64,000 bases of DNA. It comes from G963676095 sp963676095. Its GTDB lineage: Bacteria > Bacteroidota > Bacteroidia > Bacteroidales > Prolixibacteraceae. The notes below the pieces were generated by a model that did no database searches, was not told the DNA's origin, and saw only the letters and a program-made list of their open reading frames with translations. The position numbers were made by a program, and so were the translations under genes. The stretch lies in contig OY781040.1 of the NCBI GenBank assembly GCA_963676095.1, positions 3,534,001-3,598,000 on the forward strand. Direction: 5' to 3'. Positions 53,694-63,312 of the stretch are shown piece after piece (position 1 is the first letter of the stretch; each line of letters opens with the position of its first letter).

Positions 53694-54467
53694 ATGGAAA
53701 GACCAATTAAGCAATTCAAGGTTGATGCACTCCAGGTGTATGTGTATGAAAACAGGGCAGCGATGGGAGTGGCAGCCTGTGAAAAGTATAAACTCTCTAT
53801 TACGGAAAAATTGCAGCAGGGGGAACAGGTCCGGGCAATTTTCGCGGCAGCGCATTCCCAGTCCGATTTTCTGGAAGCTTTGGCAACTGACCAGGATATT
53901 GATTTCGGCCTTATTGATGCGTTTCATATGGATGAATACCTGGGGTTGGGAATTGATGCGCCGCAGAATTTTGGCAATTTTCTTAAAAGGGCAATTTTTT
54001 CCCGGAGACCGTTTCGCCAGGTTAATTATCTGAGATCGGATGCCGCTGATATTCATGCAGAATGTAAACGCTATGAATCACTTCTTAAGGCTTCTCCGGT
54101 TGATATCGTTAGTTTGGGGATCGGCGAAAACGGGCACCTTGCCTTTAATGATCCCCATGAAGCGAAATTTGATGCGCAGGAATGGGTCCGTTCGACAACC
54201 CTTGACGATATCTCCCGGCAGCAACAGGTAAACGACGGAGAATTCTCAGGTATCGGCGAGGTGCCGAAACAAGCACTTACTTTAACCATCCCTGCGTTGA
54301 TGTCGTGCCACAGCGTTGTCGGCATTGTGCCGACCGAACGAAAAGCTCATGCAGTATATGACGCATTGTACGGCCCTGTAACAACAGAATGTCCTGCGTC
54401 AATCCTGCGTACCCACCCTGATGCTACTCTTTTTTTGGATAAAACGGCAGCCAAATTAATAATGTAA
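53694..54467 (+). CDS. NagB-like glucosamine-6-phosphate isomerase/deaminase homologue
   Basis: A 257-residue cytosolic protein of the NagB/6-phosphogluconolactonase superfamily. It keeps FHMDEYLGL (general-base Asp) and GHLAFNDP (with His), but the catalytic-loop residue at the NagB GNDGH position reads GENGH, and the phosphate loop is AAAHSQSDFLEAL rather than SGGTTP. The ending TLTIPALMSCHSVVGIVPTERKA and CPASILRTHPDATLFLDKTA matches a large uncharacterised subfamily found in many phyla. Deamination of glucosamine-6-phosphate or an analogous isomerisation is plausible. The start ATG is one base after the preceding stop. Confidence 0.82.
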   Translation: MERPIKQFKVDALQVYVYENRAAMGVAACEKYKLSITEKLQQGEQVRAIFAAAHSQSDFLEALATDQDIDFGLIDAFHMDEYLGLGIDAPQNFGNFLKRAIFSRRPFRQVNYLRSDAADIHAECKRYESLLKASPVDIVSLGIGENGHLAFNDPHEAKFDAQEWVRSTTLDDISRQQQVNDGEFSGIGEVPKQALTLTIPALMSCHSVVGIVPTERKAHAVYDALYGPVTTECPASILRTHPDATLFLDKTAAKLIM

Positions 54468-54477
54468 AAATAAATGT

Positions 54478-57405
54478 ATGAAAAATTTTACTATTCCTTT
54501 GATGATTCTGGGACTCATTGCTGGTATACAGTCATTGTCCCAAGCTCAGGGCAAAGGAAATCTTCGGGGAGTTGTGAAAGATGACAACGGAGAGATTCTT
54601 CCTGGAGCTGCAGTCGTTGTAAAGGGGACTACCCTGGGTGCGGCGACTGACCTGAACGGAGCTTATGTGTTGCAAGGGATCCCGGCGGGGGAAACCGAGA
54701 TTGAAGTGAATTACCTGGGTTTTTCTCCTGTATCGATGAAACTTGTCATTGCAGAAAATAAAACGACGATCCATGATTTTGTTTTGAAGGAATCTTCTGT
54801 CGGGATATCAGACGTCGTGATTTCTGCGGCTGTCGGTGGTCAGCAACGGGCATTAAATCAGCAAAAAATGGCTGACAATATGATGCAGGTAGTTTCTGCC
54901 GACCAGATTGGACGTTTCCCCGATCCCAACGTAGCGGATGCACTGAAAAGGCTCAGCGGTGTAACTACCGATGGAAAAGAGGTCCAGCTTCGCGGTACGC
55001 CTGCGAATTTTACCAATATTACTGTCAATGGGGAACAGGTGATGAGCAGCCAGGAAGAGGGAAAACGCAACGAGGCCCTCGATGTGATTCCTTCAGATAT
55101 CTTGTCATCGCTGGAAGTCCAGAAAACTCTTTTGCCTTCGAATGACGGAGATGCGATTGCCGGTGTTATAAATATGCGGACAGCGACGGCCCGTTCTCTT
55201 AACAGCAAGTTTAACGTGGATTTGGGTAGTGGCTACAGCTTTTTGCGGGATAAATTTAATTACAATGCAAAGGGCGGTTATTCGCAGCGTTTCTTCAAGA
55301 CAGACAAGAATCCCAACGGGGTATTGGGACTGGTTGCCAACTACAGTTTCCTTAGAACAAACAACGGATATGACCGGCTGGAAGCTGAAGCATGGGAACC
55401 TTATACGCTCACGGATGCCTCGTCGGGTGAAGTCGTTTCGGACGAAACCTATATCCCGACAGATTTCCGTTATCGTTATCAGGTACGGGAAACGACACGG
55501 CATGGCGCAACATTGGTGCTGGACTGGGCCCCTAACGAAAATACGAAGTTCACACTAAGTTCGATCTACAACCACCGGAACGAGTCGGATTTAAGATACC
55601 GGAACAGGTTCCGGTTCCGGGATAACGGGGACGGCTATTTCCTGATGGAGGACGGCAGCATCGGCTCGGAACGGATGCGGAATGTCAGCCAGGTCTCGGA
55701 TCAGAGTGAGAAAATAAACAATATCAATATTAATCTGGATGGCGAGTCTACAATCGGTTCGTGGAAACTTGACGGGGGCCTTTTTTATAACAAATCGAAA
55801 CGGGTTTATGCCAGTGCCAATTACGGGTTCCAGACCCCTGAATGGCGGGCCGGGAAAAAAGTGAACGGCGTGAAAATCCCTTCCGGGACAATTGTCGGGA
55901 TTATGCCTTCCATTTCGACCAGGTACCTGACTTCCGAATATACCTATACCCCGACCGGGAACATGGGGACTGACGCCCCTGATGCCATCTCGAGATTTAA
56001 CTTGTACACCGTAGAGAACGACGATAATAATACGGGGGGCGATAATTTTACAGCCCGGATGAATGCGTCAAAAAAATATTTTATAGGCAAGAATGCTTCC
56101 TCCTTTTCGTTTGGGGCAAAAGGTAAATTTATGAACAACTCCGGGCATGTGCCTGAAGGGGTATATACCTATGCGGTAACTTCGAGCGATGCCAATAACC
56201 TGAGTAACTTACTGAAAACGGATAATCTCACTGGCCATTTCCTGAATGACAAGCTGACATTTGGCATGGCCCCGGATTTAACCAAAGTCCGCAATTACAT
56301 GTCCGACGCTGAAAATGCCGGCGACATTTCGGTTAACGACTATTTCTCGAATGTAAACAGGGATGGTTTTTATTATGATGCACAGGAAGACGTTACCGCC
56401 GGTTATCTGATGAATAAAATTCAGTTTGAAAAACTGATGCTGCTGGCAGGACTGAGGGTCGAACATACCCATGTTAAATACAAGGCCAATGTAATCGACC
56501 CGTACGTTAATCCGGATGAACCATATCAGAATGATGACGAGACGCTGTTTAATGATTACACGTCAACACCTGTCTCCGAATCGTTGGGGTACACTAAATT
56601 CTTGCCCAACATTCAGTTCAAGTACGATATGACCGATAAGACAATATTCCGTCTGGCCTGGACAACAGGGTACTCGCGACCGAATGTGACAGACCTGGTC
56701 CCCAAGCAGGGAGTTACCCAGGACCTGGAGCAGGTTACTCTGGGAAACCCTGATCTGAAGCCTGCCTATGCAAATAATCTCGATTTGCTTTTTGAACAAT
56801 ATCTTTCCAGTGTCGGTGTCCTGTCCGGTGGCGCTTTCTACAAGAATATCGACAATTTTGAGTATTTGAGTGAAGGTATCCTTAACGATCCGGACAGTAA
56901 ATACGACGGATGGCAGGTACTGCAGGATAAGAACGGTGACGCTGCCGATGTTTATGGTGCAGAAATAACGCTGAACTCCAGCCTTTCTTTTCTGCCTTCG
57001 TTCCTGAAAAACCTGGTATTCACAAGTAACTATACTTATGTGCATTCGAAAGCGACAACCGACGCCGACCGCGGGGCTACACGTCTTCCCGGTCAGGCTA
57101 AAAGCACTGCAAACTTTGCACTGGCTTATTCAACCAAAAAGTTTACCTTACAGGGCTCAATGAACTATATTGGTTCCTATATTAATTCGCTGGGAGCTGA
57201 CGCCAATCGCGATATCTGGCAGAACGGGCGCTGGCAGCTGGACCTTAATGGCTCGGTGGAGTTATACAAAGGTCTTACATTCTGGATGGAAATGACGAAT
57301 ATTCTGAACAGTGAATACTATACTTATTTCGGCAATAAGACGCATGTGTACGATTTGCAGTATAGTGGCATGAACAGCCGGTTCGGGTTCAGTTACTATT
57401 TTTGA
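54478..57405 (+). CDS. TonB-dependent receptor, Xanthomonas/Caulobacter type
   Basis: A 975-residue transporter with signal peptide MKNFTIPLMILGLIAGIQSL, a CarboxypepD-like domain (GVVKDDNGEILPGAAVVVKG), then a plug with QIGRFPDPNVADALKRLSG and RNEALDVIPSDILSSLEVQK. These match the TonB-receptor class common in Xanthomonas and Caulobacter that does not need SusD. The barrel ends SGMNSRFGFSYYF. No SusD gene lies near it, so this locus relies on receptor-only uptake. It begins 10 bases after the NagB-like gene. Confidence 0.93.
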   Translation: MKNFTIPLMILGLIAGIQSLSQAQGKGNLRGVVKDDNGEILPGAAVVVKGTTLGAATDLNGAYVLQGIPAGETEIEVNYLGFSPVSMKLVIAENKTTIHDFVLKESSVGISDVVISAAVGGQQRALNQQKMADNMMQVVSADQIGRFPDPNVADALKRLSGVTTDGKEVQLRGTPANFTNITVNGEQVMSSQEEGKRNEALDVIPSDILSSLEVQKTLLPSNDGDAIAGVINMRTATARSLNSKFNVDLGSGYSFLRDKFNYNAKGGYSQRFFKTDKNPNGVLGLVANYSFLRTNNGYDRLEAEAWEPYTLTDASSGEVVSDETYIPTDFRYRYQVRETTRHGATLVLDWAPNENTKFTLSSIYNHRNESDLRYRNRFRFRDNGDGYFLMEDGSIGSERMRNVSQVSDQSEKINNININLDGESTIGSWKLDGGLFYNKSKRVYASANYGFQTPEWRAGKKVNGVKIPSGTIVGIMPSISTRYLTSEYTYTPTGNMGTDAPDAISRFNLYTVENDDNNTGGDNFTARMNASKKYFIGKNASSFSFGAKGKFMNNSGHVPEGVYTYAVTSSDANNLSNLLKTDNLTGHFLNDKLTFGMAPDLTKVRNYMSDAENAGDISVNDYFSNVNRDGFYYDAQEDVTAGYLMNKIQFEKLMLLAGLRVEHTHVKYKANVIDPYVNPDEPYQNDDETLFNDYTSTPVSESLGYTKFLPNIQFKYDMTDKTIFRLAWTTGYSRPNVTDLVPKQGVTQDLEQVTLGNPDLKPAYANNLDLLFEQYLSSVGVLSGGAFYKNIDNFEYLSEGILNDPDSKYDGWQVLQDKNGDAADVYGAEITLNSSLSFLPSFLKNLVFTSNYTYVHSKATTDADRGATRLPGQAKSTANFALAYSTKKFTLQGSMNYIGSYINSLGADANRDIWQNGRWQLDLNGSVELYKGLTFWMEMTNILNSEYYTYFGNKTHVYDLQYSGMNSRFGFSYYF

Positions 57406-57476
57406 AAAAGTAGAATTATTTTAGTTGAAAGAACCTGCTTGTCGGGTCGTGAGTTGTGATAAGGAAAAAGAATTGT

Positions 57477-58928
57477 ATGAAAAATTTTATTCTTGCGGAA
57501 AAGCGAACAAATTTCAGATGGGTTGTCTGTTCCATGTTGTTTCTGGCGACGACAATCAACTACCTGGACCGGCAGGTTCTTTCTTTGACATGGAAGGATT
57601 TTATAGCGCCTGAATTCCACTGGACCAATAATGATTACGGAAATATTACCGGGCTGTTCTCTGTTTTTTATGCTGTTTGCATGTTGTTTGCCGGACATAT
57701 TGTCGACAAACTCGATACGAAAAAAGGTTTTCTTACGGCAATCGGGATTTGGTCGGTAGGGGCCTGTTTACATGCGTTTTGCGGTATAGCTACTTCGGGG
57801 ATCGTTGCCGGCGACTGGTTTGTCGGCTTTAAGGGAGCCCGGCAGGCCATTGCCGCTGCCGGAAACGCCGGGATGATTGCTAATGTAAGCGTTACCCTGT
57901 TTATTCTTGCCCGTATGGTGCTGGCAATGGGCGAATCGGGCAATTACCCGGCTGCAATTAAGACAACGGCAGAGTACTTTCCAAAAAAGGACAGGGCCTT
58001 TGCAACGAGCCTTTTTGATTCTGGATCAGTAGTAGGGGCGCTGGGTGCCCCATTAATAATACCGTTTATGGCGGAAAAGTGGGGCTGGGAGATGGCATTT
58101 ATTGCCATTGGCGTGTTAGGCTTTTTGTGGATGGGATTGTGGGTTTTCGTATACAGGAAGCCAACGAATAATCCTAAAGTCAATGCGCTGGAGCTGGACT
58201 ATATCCAGCAGGACAACCAACGCGACCATATTGCGGATACAGGTTTGAGTACTGAAAAAGTATCTTTCGTTAAGTGCCTCAAATACCGGCAGACCTGGGC
58301 TTTTGCCCTCGGCAAATTTTTTACGGACGGGGTATGGTTCTTTTTTCTGTTCTGGATGCCGGCTTACCTGAGTTCGGTTTACGGATTCAAATCTTCAGAC
58401 CCGCATGCGCAGATGGCGATTTCCCTGCTCTACCTGATCTCGTTGTTCTCGATTGTGGGAGGGTGGCTCCCTTCTTATTTTGTCGATAAAAAAGGGATGA
58501 ACCCTTATGCCGGACGCATGAAAACGATGCTCATCTTTGCTTCCTTCCTGCTTCTAGCCTTACTGGCACAGCCATTAGGCCATTTTTCCTACTGGCTGCC
58601 TATCGTTTTTATCGGTATAGCTGTGGCGGGACATGAAGCCTGGTCTGCCAATATCTTTTCGACCGTCGGCGATATGTTCCCTAAAAAGGCAATCGCTACG
58701 GTGATCGGCATTGGGGGAATGGCCGGAGGTTTCGGGGCATTTATTATTAATAAGTCATCAGGCGTTTTATTTGATTATGCCGACAGGGTACAACTGTCTT
58801 TCTTTGGTTTTAAAGGGATAGAAGCCGGTTATTTTATCATTTTTTCATTTTGTGCGTTCTCTCATCTTATCGGATGGGTGGTGATGAAGTTGTTGGTCCC
58901 GGCCTATAAACCAATTACCGATTTGTAA
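57477..58928 (+). CDS. MFS transporter, ExuT-like hexuronate family
   Basis: A 483-residue inner-membrane transporter with about twelve helices, starting at ATG 57477 (MKNFILAEKRTNFRWVVCS). Family blocks are TTINYLDRQVLSLTWKDF, the ARMVLAMGESGNYPAAIKTTAEYFPKKDRAFA region (given as ARMVLAMGESGNYPAA) and GWEMAFIAIGVLGFLWMGLW, followed by DMFPKKAIATVIGIGGMAGGF. It belongs to the anion:cation symporter family of hexuronate importers. It is the only inner-membrane sugar transporter in this locus and suggests uptake of galacturonate, glucuronate or an unsaturated uronate. Confidence 0.92.
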   Translation: MKNFILAEKRTNFRWVVCSMLFLATTINYLDRQVLSLTWKDFIAPEFHWTNNDYGNITGLFSVFYAVCMLFAGHIVDKLDTKKGFLTAIGIWSVGACLHAFCGIATSGIVAGDWFVGFKGARQAIAAAGNAGMIANVSVTLFILARMVLAMGESGNYPAAIKTTAEYFPKKDRAFATSLFDSGSVVGALGAPLIIPFMAEKWGWEMAFIAIGVLGFLWMGLWVFVYRKPTNNPKVNALELDYIQQDNQRDHIADTGLSTEKVSFVKCLKYRQTWAFALGKFFTDGVWFFFLFWMPAYLSSVYGFKSSDPHAQMAISLLYLISLFSIVGGWLPSYFVDKKGMNPYAGRMKTMLIFASFLLLALLAQPLGHFSYWLPIVFIGIAVAGHEAWSANIFSTVGDMFPKKAIATVIGIGGMAGGFGAFIINKSSGVLFDYADRVQLSFFGFKGIEAGYFIIFSFCAFSHLIGWVVMKLLVPAYKPITDL

Positions 58929-58930
58929 AA

Positions 58931-60805
58931 ATGGATAAACTCAAAAGCATTGTTATTGCCTGTTTTTTTTGTTGCACCTCCTGGCATAGTCCTGCGCAAA
59001 AGGTTCCTGCAGATACGGTCAGCACCCATGCCTGGAGAATATTGACAGAACTGAATGCAGCACTTTTACGCTATGTTCAGCAGGATCCAAAATCGCCTGA
59101 TTTTGGGGCGATCGGTTGTCCGCATTGCCATCTCTATCACACGAGGGCAGCAGAGGCCGTTTATCCCTTTGCTTTTGAGTTTCAGAAAACGAAAGATAAA
59201 ACTTATCTCAATGCTGCTGTTAATCTGGGAAACTGGCTGGTCCGGCAGCAACAGGACGATGGCTCGTGGCTTGAAACGCCGGAGAAATGGACCGGCACAA
59301 CAACCGACCAGACGCTGATGCTGGCATTGGCCTATCCGGTACTCCGGCCTTATTTGAACCCGGAGGCAAAACATAAATGGCTGGGGGCTATTGAAAAAGC
59401 GGCTGATTACCTGGAGCGGGTCATGTCGCCCGGATTTGCCAGCATCAATTATTGTGCAACCACAACGGCAACGCTGATGTTTGCCGACCTGCTGATCCAC
59501 AAACAGGCCTATCGTGACAAAGCCGGGGAACTGGCACATCATGTGATTGCCAAAATGGATCACGATTATTTCCTTACCGGTGAAGGGGGACGGGTATCTG
59601 GTGTGAAATATGGCGTCGATCTGGGCTATAATATGGAAATGTCGCTTTGGGGCCTGGCTTTGTATGCCCGTCTTGCCAATGACAGCGCGGTGCTTTCATG
59701 TGTCGGAAAATCGCTTGCAAGCCATTTGCCGTTTATCTATCCGGACGGATCGATGGACGATTCCTGGGGAATCCGTTCAAATAAATGGACTTGTTTCGGG
59801 AGCGGGACCTCCGACGGGTGCACCTTGTTGTTCAGCCTGTTCCTGGATAAGAACGATCAGTACCGGACTGCTGCTATCCGGAATATGGACTATCTGCAAT
59901 CGTGCATGAAAGATGGGATTGTAGGTTTTGGACCATTGTATTTCGACATCTTTGGAGAGCTTCCCTGCATTTATCCGACCTTTGCCAAAGCTAAAAATAT
60001 GGCGATGGCCATGGCGTTTGTCACGGCAGATGCCGGTATTCTTCCTCCGCTGCCTTCCGATCAGAACGGAATGAAGTTTTATCCGACCCTTAATCTGGTT
60101 ACCGTACGTTCGGAGCAGTGGCGCAGTACCATCTCCGCATACAATTATAAAGACCCGGCAGGAGAACGCAGCAAATACATGTACCGTCCTACCGGCGGCT
60201 CTATGTGTAACCTCTGGCTTGCCGGGCATGGCTTTTTCGAGGCTTCCTCGCAGACGATCTATAAGCGCTGGGAACCGATGAGCTTCCCTGAAATGCCGGA
60301 CGTGAAGCCCCTGACCCCGCGTATTGAGTTTACCGATAGTTCCGGGTATTTCACAAACCTTTATGAATTTGACGCCGTGCTGACAAGTTCGGAGAAAGAT
60401 GGCGTTTTCAGGGTGGCGAGCGTTGGCGAATTGAAAAACAACAGCCAGCAGCCGGGCGGGATCTCGTACCGTTTGTCCCACGAGATAGGCGGCAATTACA
60501 TCACGAAAGAAGTCGAATTGGTTTATCACGATGCAAAAGGCCCGGTGCGCATTGTCGAGCCAATTATTTTTTACCCCGGAATGACCTTCCGGAAAACCGG
60601 CGATAGAACAGTCCTGATAAAAACCTCCCAAAAGGTTATTGAGCTGACGGTCGACACAGGTAATGCAACCCTGGAGCTGGGGACCGGTGCGCGGCAATAC
60701 CGTTTCCCGTACCCTGCACTCCGGGCTTATCCCATCGTCCTGAATGTGAAGAATGATCGCGGATATCGTGAAACGGTCAGGTTTACGTACCGCATAATCC
60801 GGTAA
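58931..60805 (+). CDS. exported toroid plus beta-sandwich protein, unclassified
   Basis: A 624-residue protein that starts two bases after the MFS stop. Signal peptide ends at HSPAQ. Residues about 30-400 form helical pairs (WLVRQQQDDGSWLETPEKWT, YNMEMSLWGLALYARLANDS, MAMAMAFVTADAGILPPL), with the distinctive GCPHCHLYHTRAAEAVYPFA. The C-terminal 200 residues look beta-rich (SYRLSHEIGGNYITKEVELV, MTFRKTGDRTVLIKTSQKV). This two-domain layout is that of alginate/heparin/chondroitin-type lyases and some glycosidases, but I do not recognise a known family. Position between a uronate importer and GH20 fits a carbohydrate-active enzyme. Confidence 0.7.
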   Translation: MDKLKSIVIACFFCCTSWHSPAQKVPADTVSTHAWRILTELNAALLRYVQQDPKSPDFGAIGCPHCHLYHTRAAEAVYPFAFEFQKTKDKTYLNAAVNLGNWLVRQQQDDGSWLETPEKWTGTTTDQTLMLALAYPVLRPYLNPEAKHKWLGAIEKAADYLERVMSPGFASINYCATTTATLMFADLLIHKQAYRDKAGELAHHVIAKMDHDYFLTGEGGRVSGVKYGVDLGYNMEMSLWGLALYARLANDSAVLSCVGKSLASHLPFIYPDGSMDDSWGIRSNKWTCFGSGTSDGCTLLFSLFLDKNDQYRTAAIRNMDYLQSCMKDGIVGFGPLYFDIFGELPCIYPTFAKAKNMAMAMAFVTADAGILPPLPSDQNGMKFYPTLNLVTVRSEQWRSTISAYNYKDPAGERSKYMYRPTGGSMCNLWLAGHGFFEASSQTIYKRWEPMSFPEMPDVKPLTPRIEFTDSSGYFTNLYEFDAVLTSSEKDGVFRVASVGELKNNSQQPGGISYRLSHEIGGNYITKEVELVYHDAKGPVRIVEPIIFYPGMTFRKTGDRTVLIKTSQKVIELTVDTGNATLELGTGARQYRFPYPALRAYPIVLNVKNDRGYRETVRFTYRIIR

Positions 60806-60829
60806 GCTGGAAATTGTAACAGAAAAATT

Positions 60830-63307
60830 ATGAAGCTGCTATTGACCTTTTCGTTCTTATTTGTCCTGAGTTGTTTTAATACAGGCTTTGCCGCCGGTAT
60901 TGTACCATTGCCCTACCGGATGGAGACAAACGGGAAGACGTTCCTGCTCCCCCGGGACATAAATTTCGACGTTCTGCTGGCCGGCGACGACTATACTGCG
61001 CTAAAATCATTTCATGCCGGCATCCGTAGCCAGGACCCCGGGTTCGATGCGCTTTGCGCGAAACTGGGCTTTTTTAAGGAAGATATCGGGGACGAAGGAT
61101 ATGAGCTTTGGATTGACAATAAACAGATTGTTCTCGCTGCAAATTCTGAGCGGGGGATTTTCTACGGGAAACAATCGCTGAAACAACTGATCCGGAGTTC
61201 AACGCAAAATAAATTGTCTGGTGTGCATATTATTGATAAGCCGGCCTTTAAATACCGCGGGCTCATGGACGACATCAGCAGGGGGCCGGTACCCACAAAG
61301 GCCTATATGGAATATCAGATCAGGCGGATTTCTGAATTAAAGATGAATATGCTGTGCTATTACACGGAGCACGTCGTACGCACGGAGAAACATCCCGAGT
61401 TTGCGCCGCCTGCCGGGGGGATAAGCATCGAAGAATGGAAAGAAATTGCCGGGTATGCCCGCCGGCACTTTGTTGAGCTGGTGCCAAATTTTCAGTCGCT
61501 GGGCCATGCCGAGAAAGTTTTGGAAAACCCCAAATACCGGCATTTGGGTGAAAGCAGCACCATGTATTCTCCGGTTAGGCCGGAGACTGTCCTGTTTATG
61601 AAAGATATTTACGATGAGATGTGCCCGGCATTCAGCTCGGGATTTTTCCATGTAAACTGCGACGAGACGTTCGACCTGGGAAAAGGAGAATCGAAAAAAC
61701 TTGCCGACAGTATTGGCCTTGCCGGAGTTTATGCGCGTTACGTGGACCAGCTGGCCGTTATACTGCGGGGCCACCGGAAAAGGATGATGATCTGGGGCGA
61801 TATTGCCCTGAAGTACCCCGAAATACTGGACATGCTGCCTTCCGATGCGGTAATCATGTCGTGGGAGTATGGCGATCATACTTCCTATTCGAAATGGATC
61901 GATCCGTTTGTGACTAAAGGGTTCGACTATTTTGTGTGCACCGGCGTGCTCAATTCCAACCGGATGTTTCCCGACTACGGACAGGCCTTGCCAAACATCA
62001 GGGACTTCGTGCGTGAAGGCGCGGAAAAAGGTGCGCTGGGCGTTTTGAATACCGTGTGGGACGATGGCGGCATGCACAGTTTCGACCTGGACTGGTACGG
62101 CGTGGCTTATGGCGCCGAACAATCGTGGAACCCCAATGACCGCGATGTAAATGACTTTGATAGCCGTTTGTCTGCCGGAATTTATAAGGGTAACGGCAGT
62201 CCCCTTTTTTCTGCAATACACCAACTGACAGAAATGGGAAAGACCGGGGCCCTGGAGGGTATGGGCCAGCAGGCATTCTGGAAAACGGTCATCCCGGACA
62301 GGGGACAATATGTGAGCTATAACCTTTCCGGATGGAACGGGGTTTATGCGGATTGCCTTAAGGCTGACTCTGTCCTGGGCCAAAATACTTCTTCTGATTT
62401 CAGCGGGGAATATGCTGCCGTTCAGTTTGTCCTGGATGAATACAAGTACCTGGCCTTGGCCAAACTAAATATGGCACAGGCGTCGGAATGGTATGCCAGG
62501 GCATGTTGCATCCAGTATTCGGACAGGGAAGGTGCTGCCCGGTTGCTGAAAGATGCCCGGAAAAGCATCGTGGCCTGCAAAAGCCGTTTTGATCAGCTGA
62601 AAGCGGATTTTTCGGCTATTTGGCAAAATGAAAACCGTTATTACTGGTCCGATTATGCCATGGACCCGTTTACGGAGGTACAACGTGACTATACCGGTCT
62701 GCTGGAATCGTTTGACCGTTCGGCTGCTTATTTTTCACGAAAACTTCCTTTGTCTGCCCCGGTCGATATCCGTTTGGATATACGGGCAGCAACCGGATCA
62801 TACTTTACTTACTGGCTTATTTCCCCCGCTTTCGACCTGAGCGGCGGTACCGGTTTCGAAACGGACTTTCTGAAGGAAATGGGCGGGGAACGCAACGCTT
62901 CGCCTTTTCCCGGCTTTTCATTTACGGATGACAAAGGCCGAACAATAAAGTGGACGAAATACTCGTCTCCCTTATCAGACCGGGTCCTGTTTAACGACAT
63001 GACGGATGCCGGGAATAAGGCCGTTGCCTATGCTTTCTGTACGCTTGAATCGCCTGGTGCAAGGGAGGCCGTTGTTTACCTGGGGCTGAATAAAAGTATG
63101 GACGTGTTTTGTAACGGAGAACAGGTCTTTCAGCAGAAAGACGAAAATAACTTAACGGTCGACGGGTTCCGGGTGCCATTAAGGCTTAAACCCGGAAAAA
63201 ACCGGATCCTCCTGAAGGTGGAAAAAGGGGATAACGGCTGGGGCTTTTCGTTCAGCATAAAAGATGGAAAAATAACCAGCAGTAAAAATAAATATCGAAT
63301 AGAATAA
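60830..63307 (+). CDS. GH20-type beta-N-acetylhexosaminidase-like enzyme
   Basis: An 825-residue exported protein. After a signal peptide (FVLSCFNTGFAAG) it has an N-terminal zincin-like GH20b domain (GYELWIDNKQIVLAANSERG), then FKYRGLMDDISRGPVPTKAY and the TIM barrel. The catalytic pair is Asp278-Glu279 in HVNCDETFDLGKG, in place of the more usual GGDE. VIMSWEYGDHTSY and LNTVWDDGGMHSFDL are downstream active-site loops. A long C-terminal part follows, containing a possible beta-sandwich. Family members release GlcNAc or GalNAc using substrate assistance. Confidence 0.88.
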   Translation: MKLLLTFSFLFVLSCFNTGFAAGIVPLPYRMETNGKTFLLPRDINFDVLLAGDDYTALKSFHAGIRSQDPGFDALCAKLGFFKEDIGDEGYELWIDNKQIVLAANSERGIFYGKQSLKQLIRSSTQNKLSGVHIIDKPAFKYRGLMDDISRGPVPTKAYMEYQIRRISELKMNMLCYYTEHVVRTEKHPEFAPPAGGISIEEWKEIAGYARRHFVELVPNFQSLGHAEKVLENPKYRHLGESSTMYSPVRPETVLFMKDIYDEMCPAFSSGFFHVNCDETFDLGKGESKKLADSIGLAGVYARYVDQLAVILRGHRKRMMIWGDIALKYPEILDMLPSDAVIMSWEYGDHTSYSKWIDPFVTKGFDYFVCTGVLNSNRMFPDYGQALPNIRDFVREGAEKGALGVLNTVWDDGGMHSFDLDWYGVAYGAEQSWNPNDRDVNDFDSRLSAGIYKGNGSPLFSAIHQLTEMGKTGALEGMGQQAFWKTVIPDRGQYVSYNLSGWNGVYADCLKADSVLGQNTSSDFSGEYAAVQFVLDEYKYLALAKLNMAQASEWYARACCIQYSDREGAARLLKDARKSIVACKSRFDQLKADFSAIWQNENRYYWSDYAMDPFTEVQRDYTGLLESFDRSAAYFSRKLPLSAPVDIRLDIRAATGSYFTYWLISPAFDLSGGTGFETDFLKEMGGERNASPFPGFSFTDDKGRTIKWTKYSSPLSDRVLFNDMTDAGNKAVAYAFCTLESPGAREAVVYLGLNKSMDVFCNGEQVFQQKDENNLTVDGFRVPLRLKPGKNRILLKVEKGDNGWGFSFSIKDGKITSSKNKYRIE

Positions 63308-63312
63308 TCATC

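Noticed and set aside
59777..60697. 306-codon open frame antisense to the toroid protein
   Set aside because: It is fully opposite a well-supported exported protein and shows no family features; such antisense frames are common in this codon usage.
61337..62383. 348-codon open frame antisense to GH20
   Set aside because: It lies opposite the GH20 catalytic domain and has no recognisable motif.
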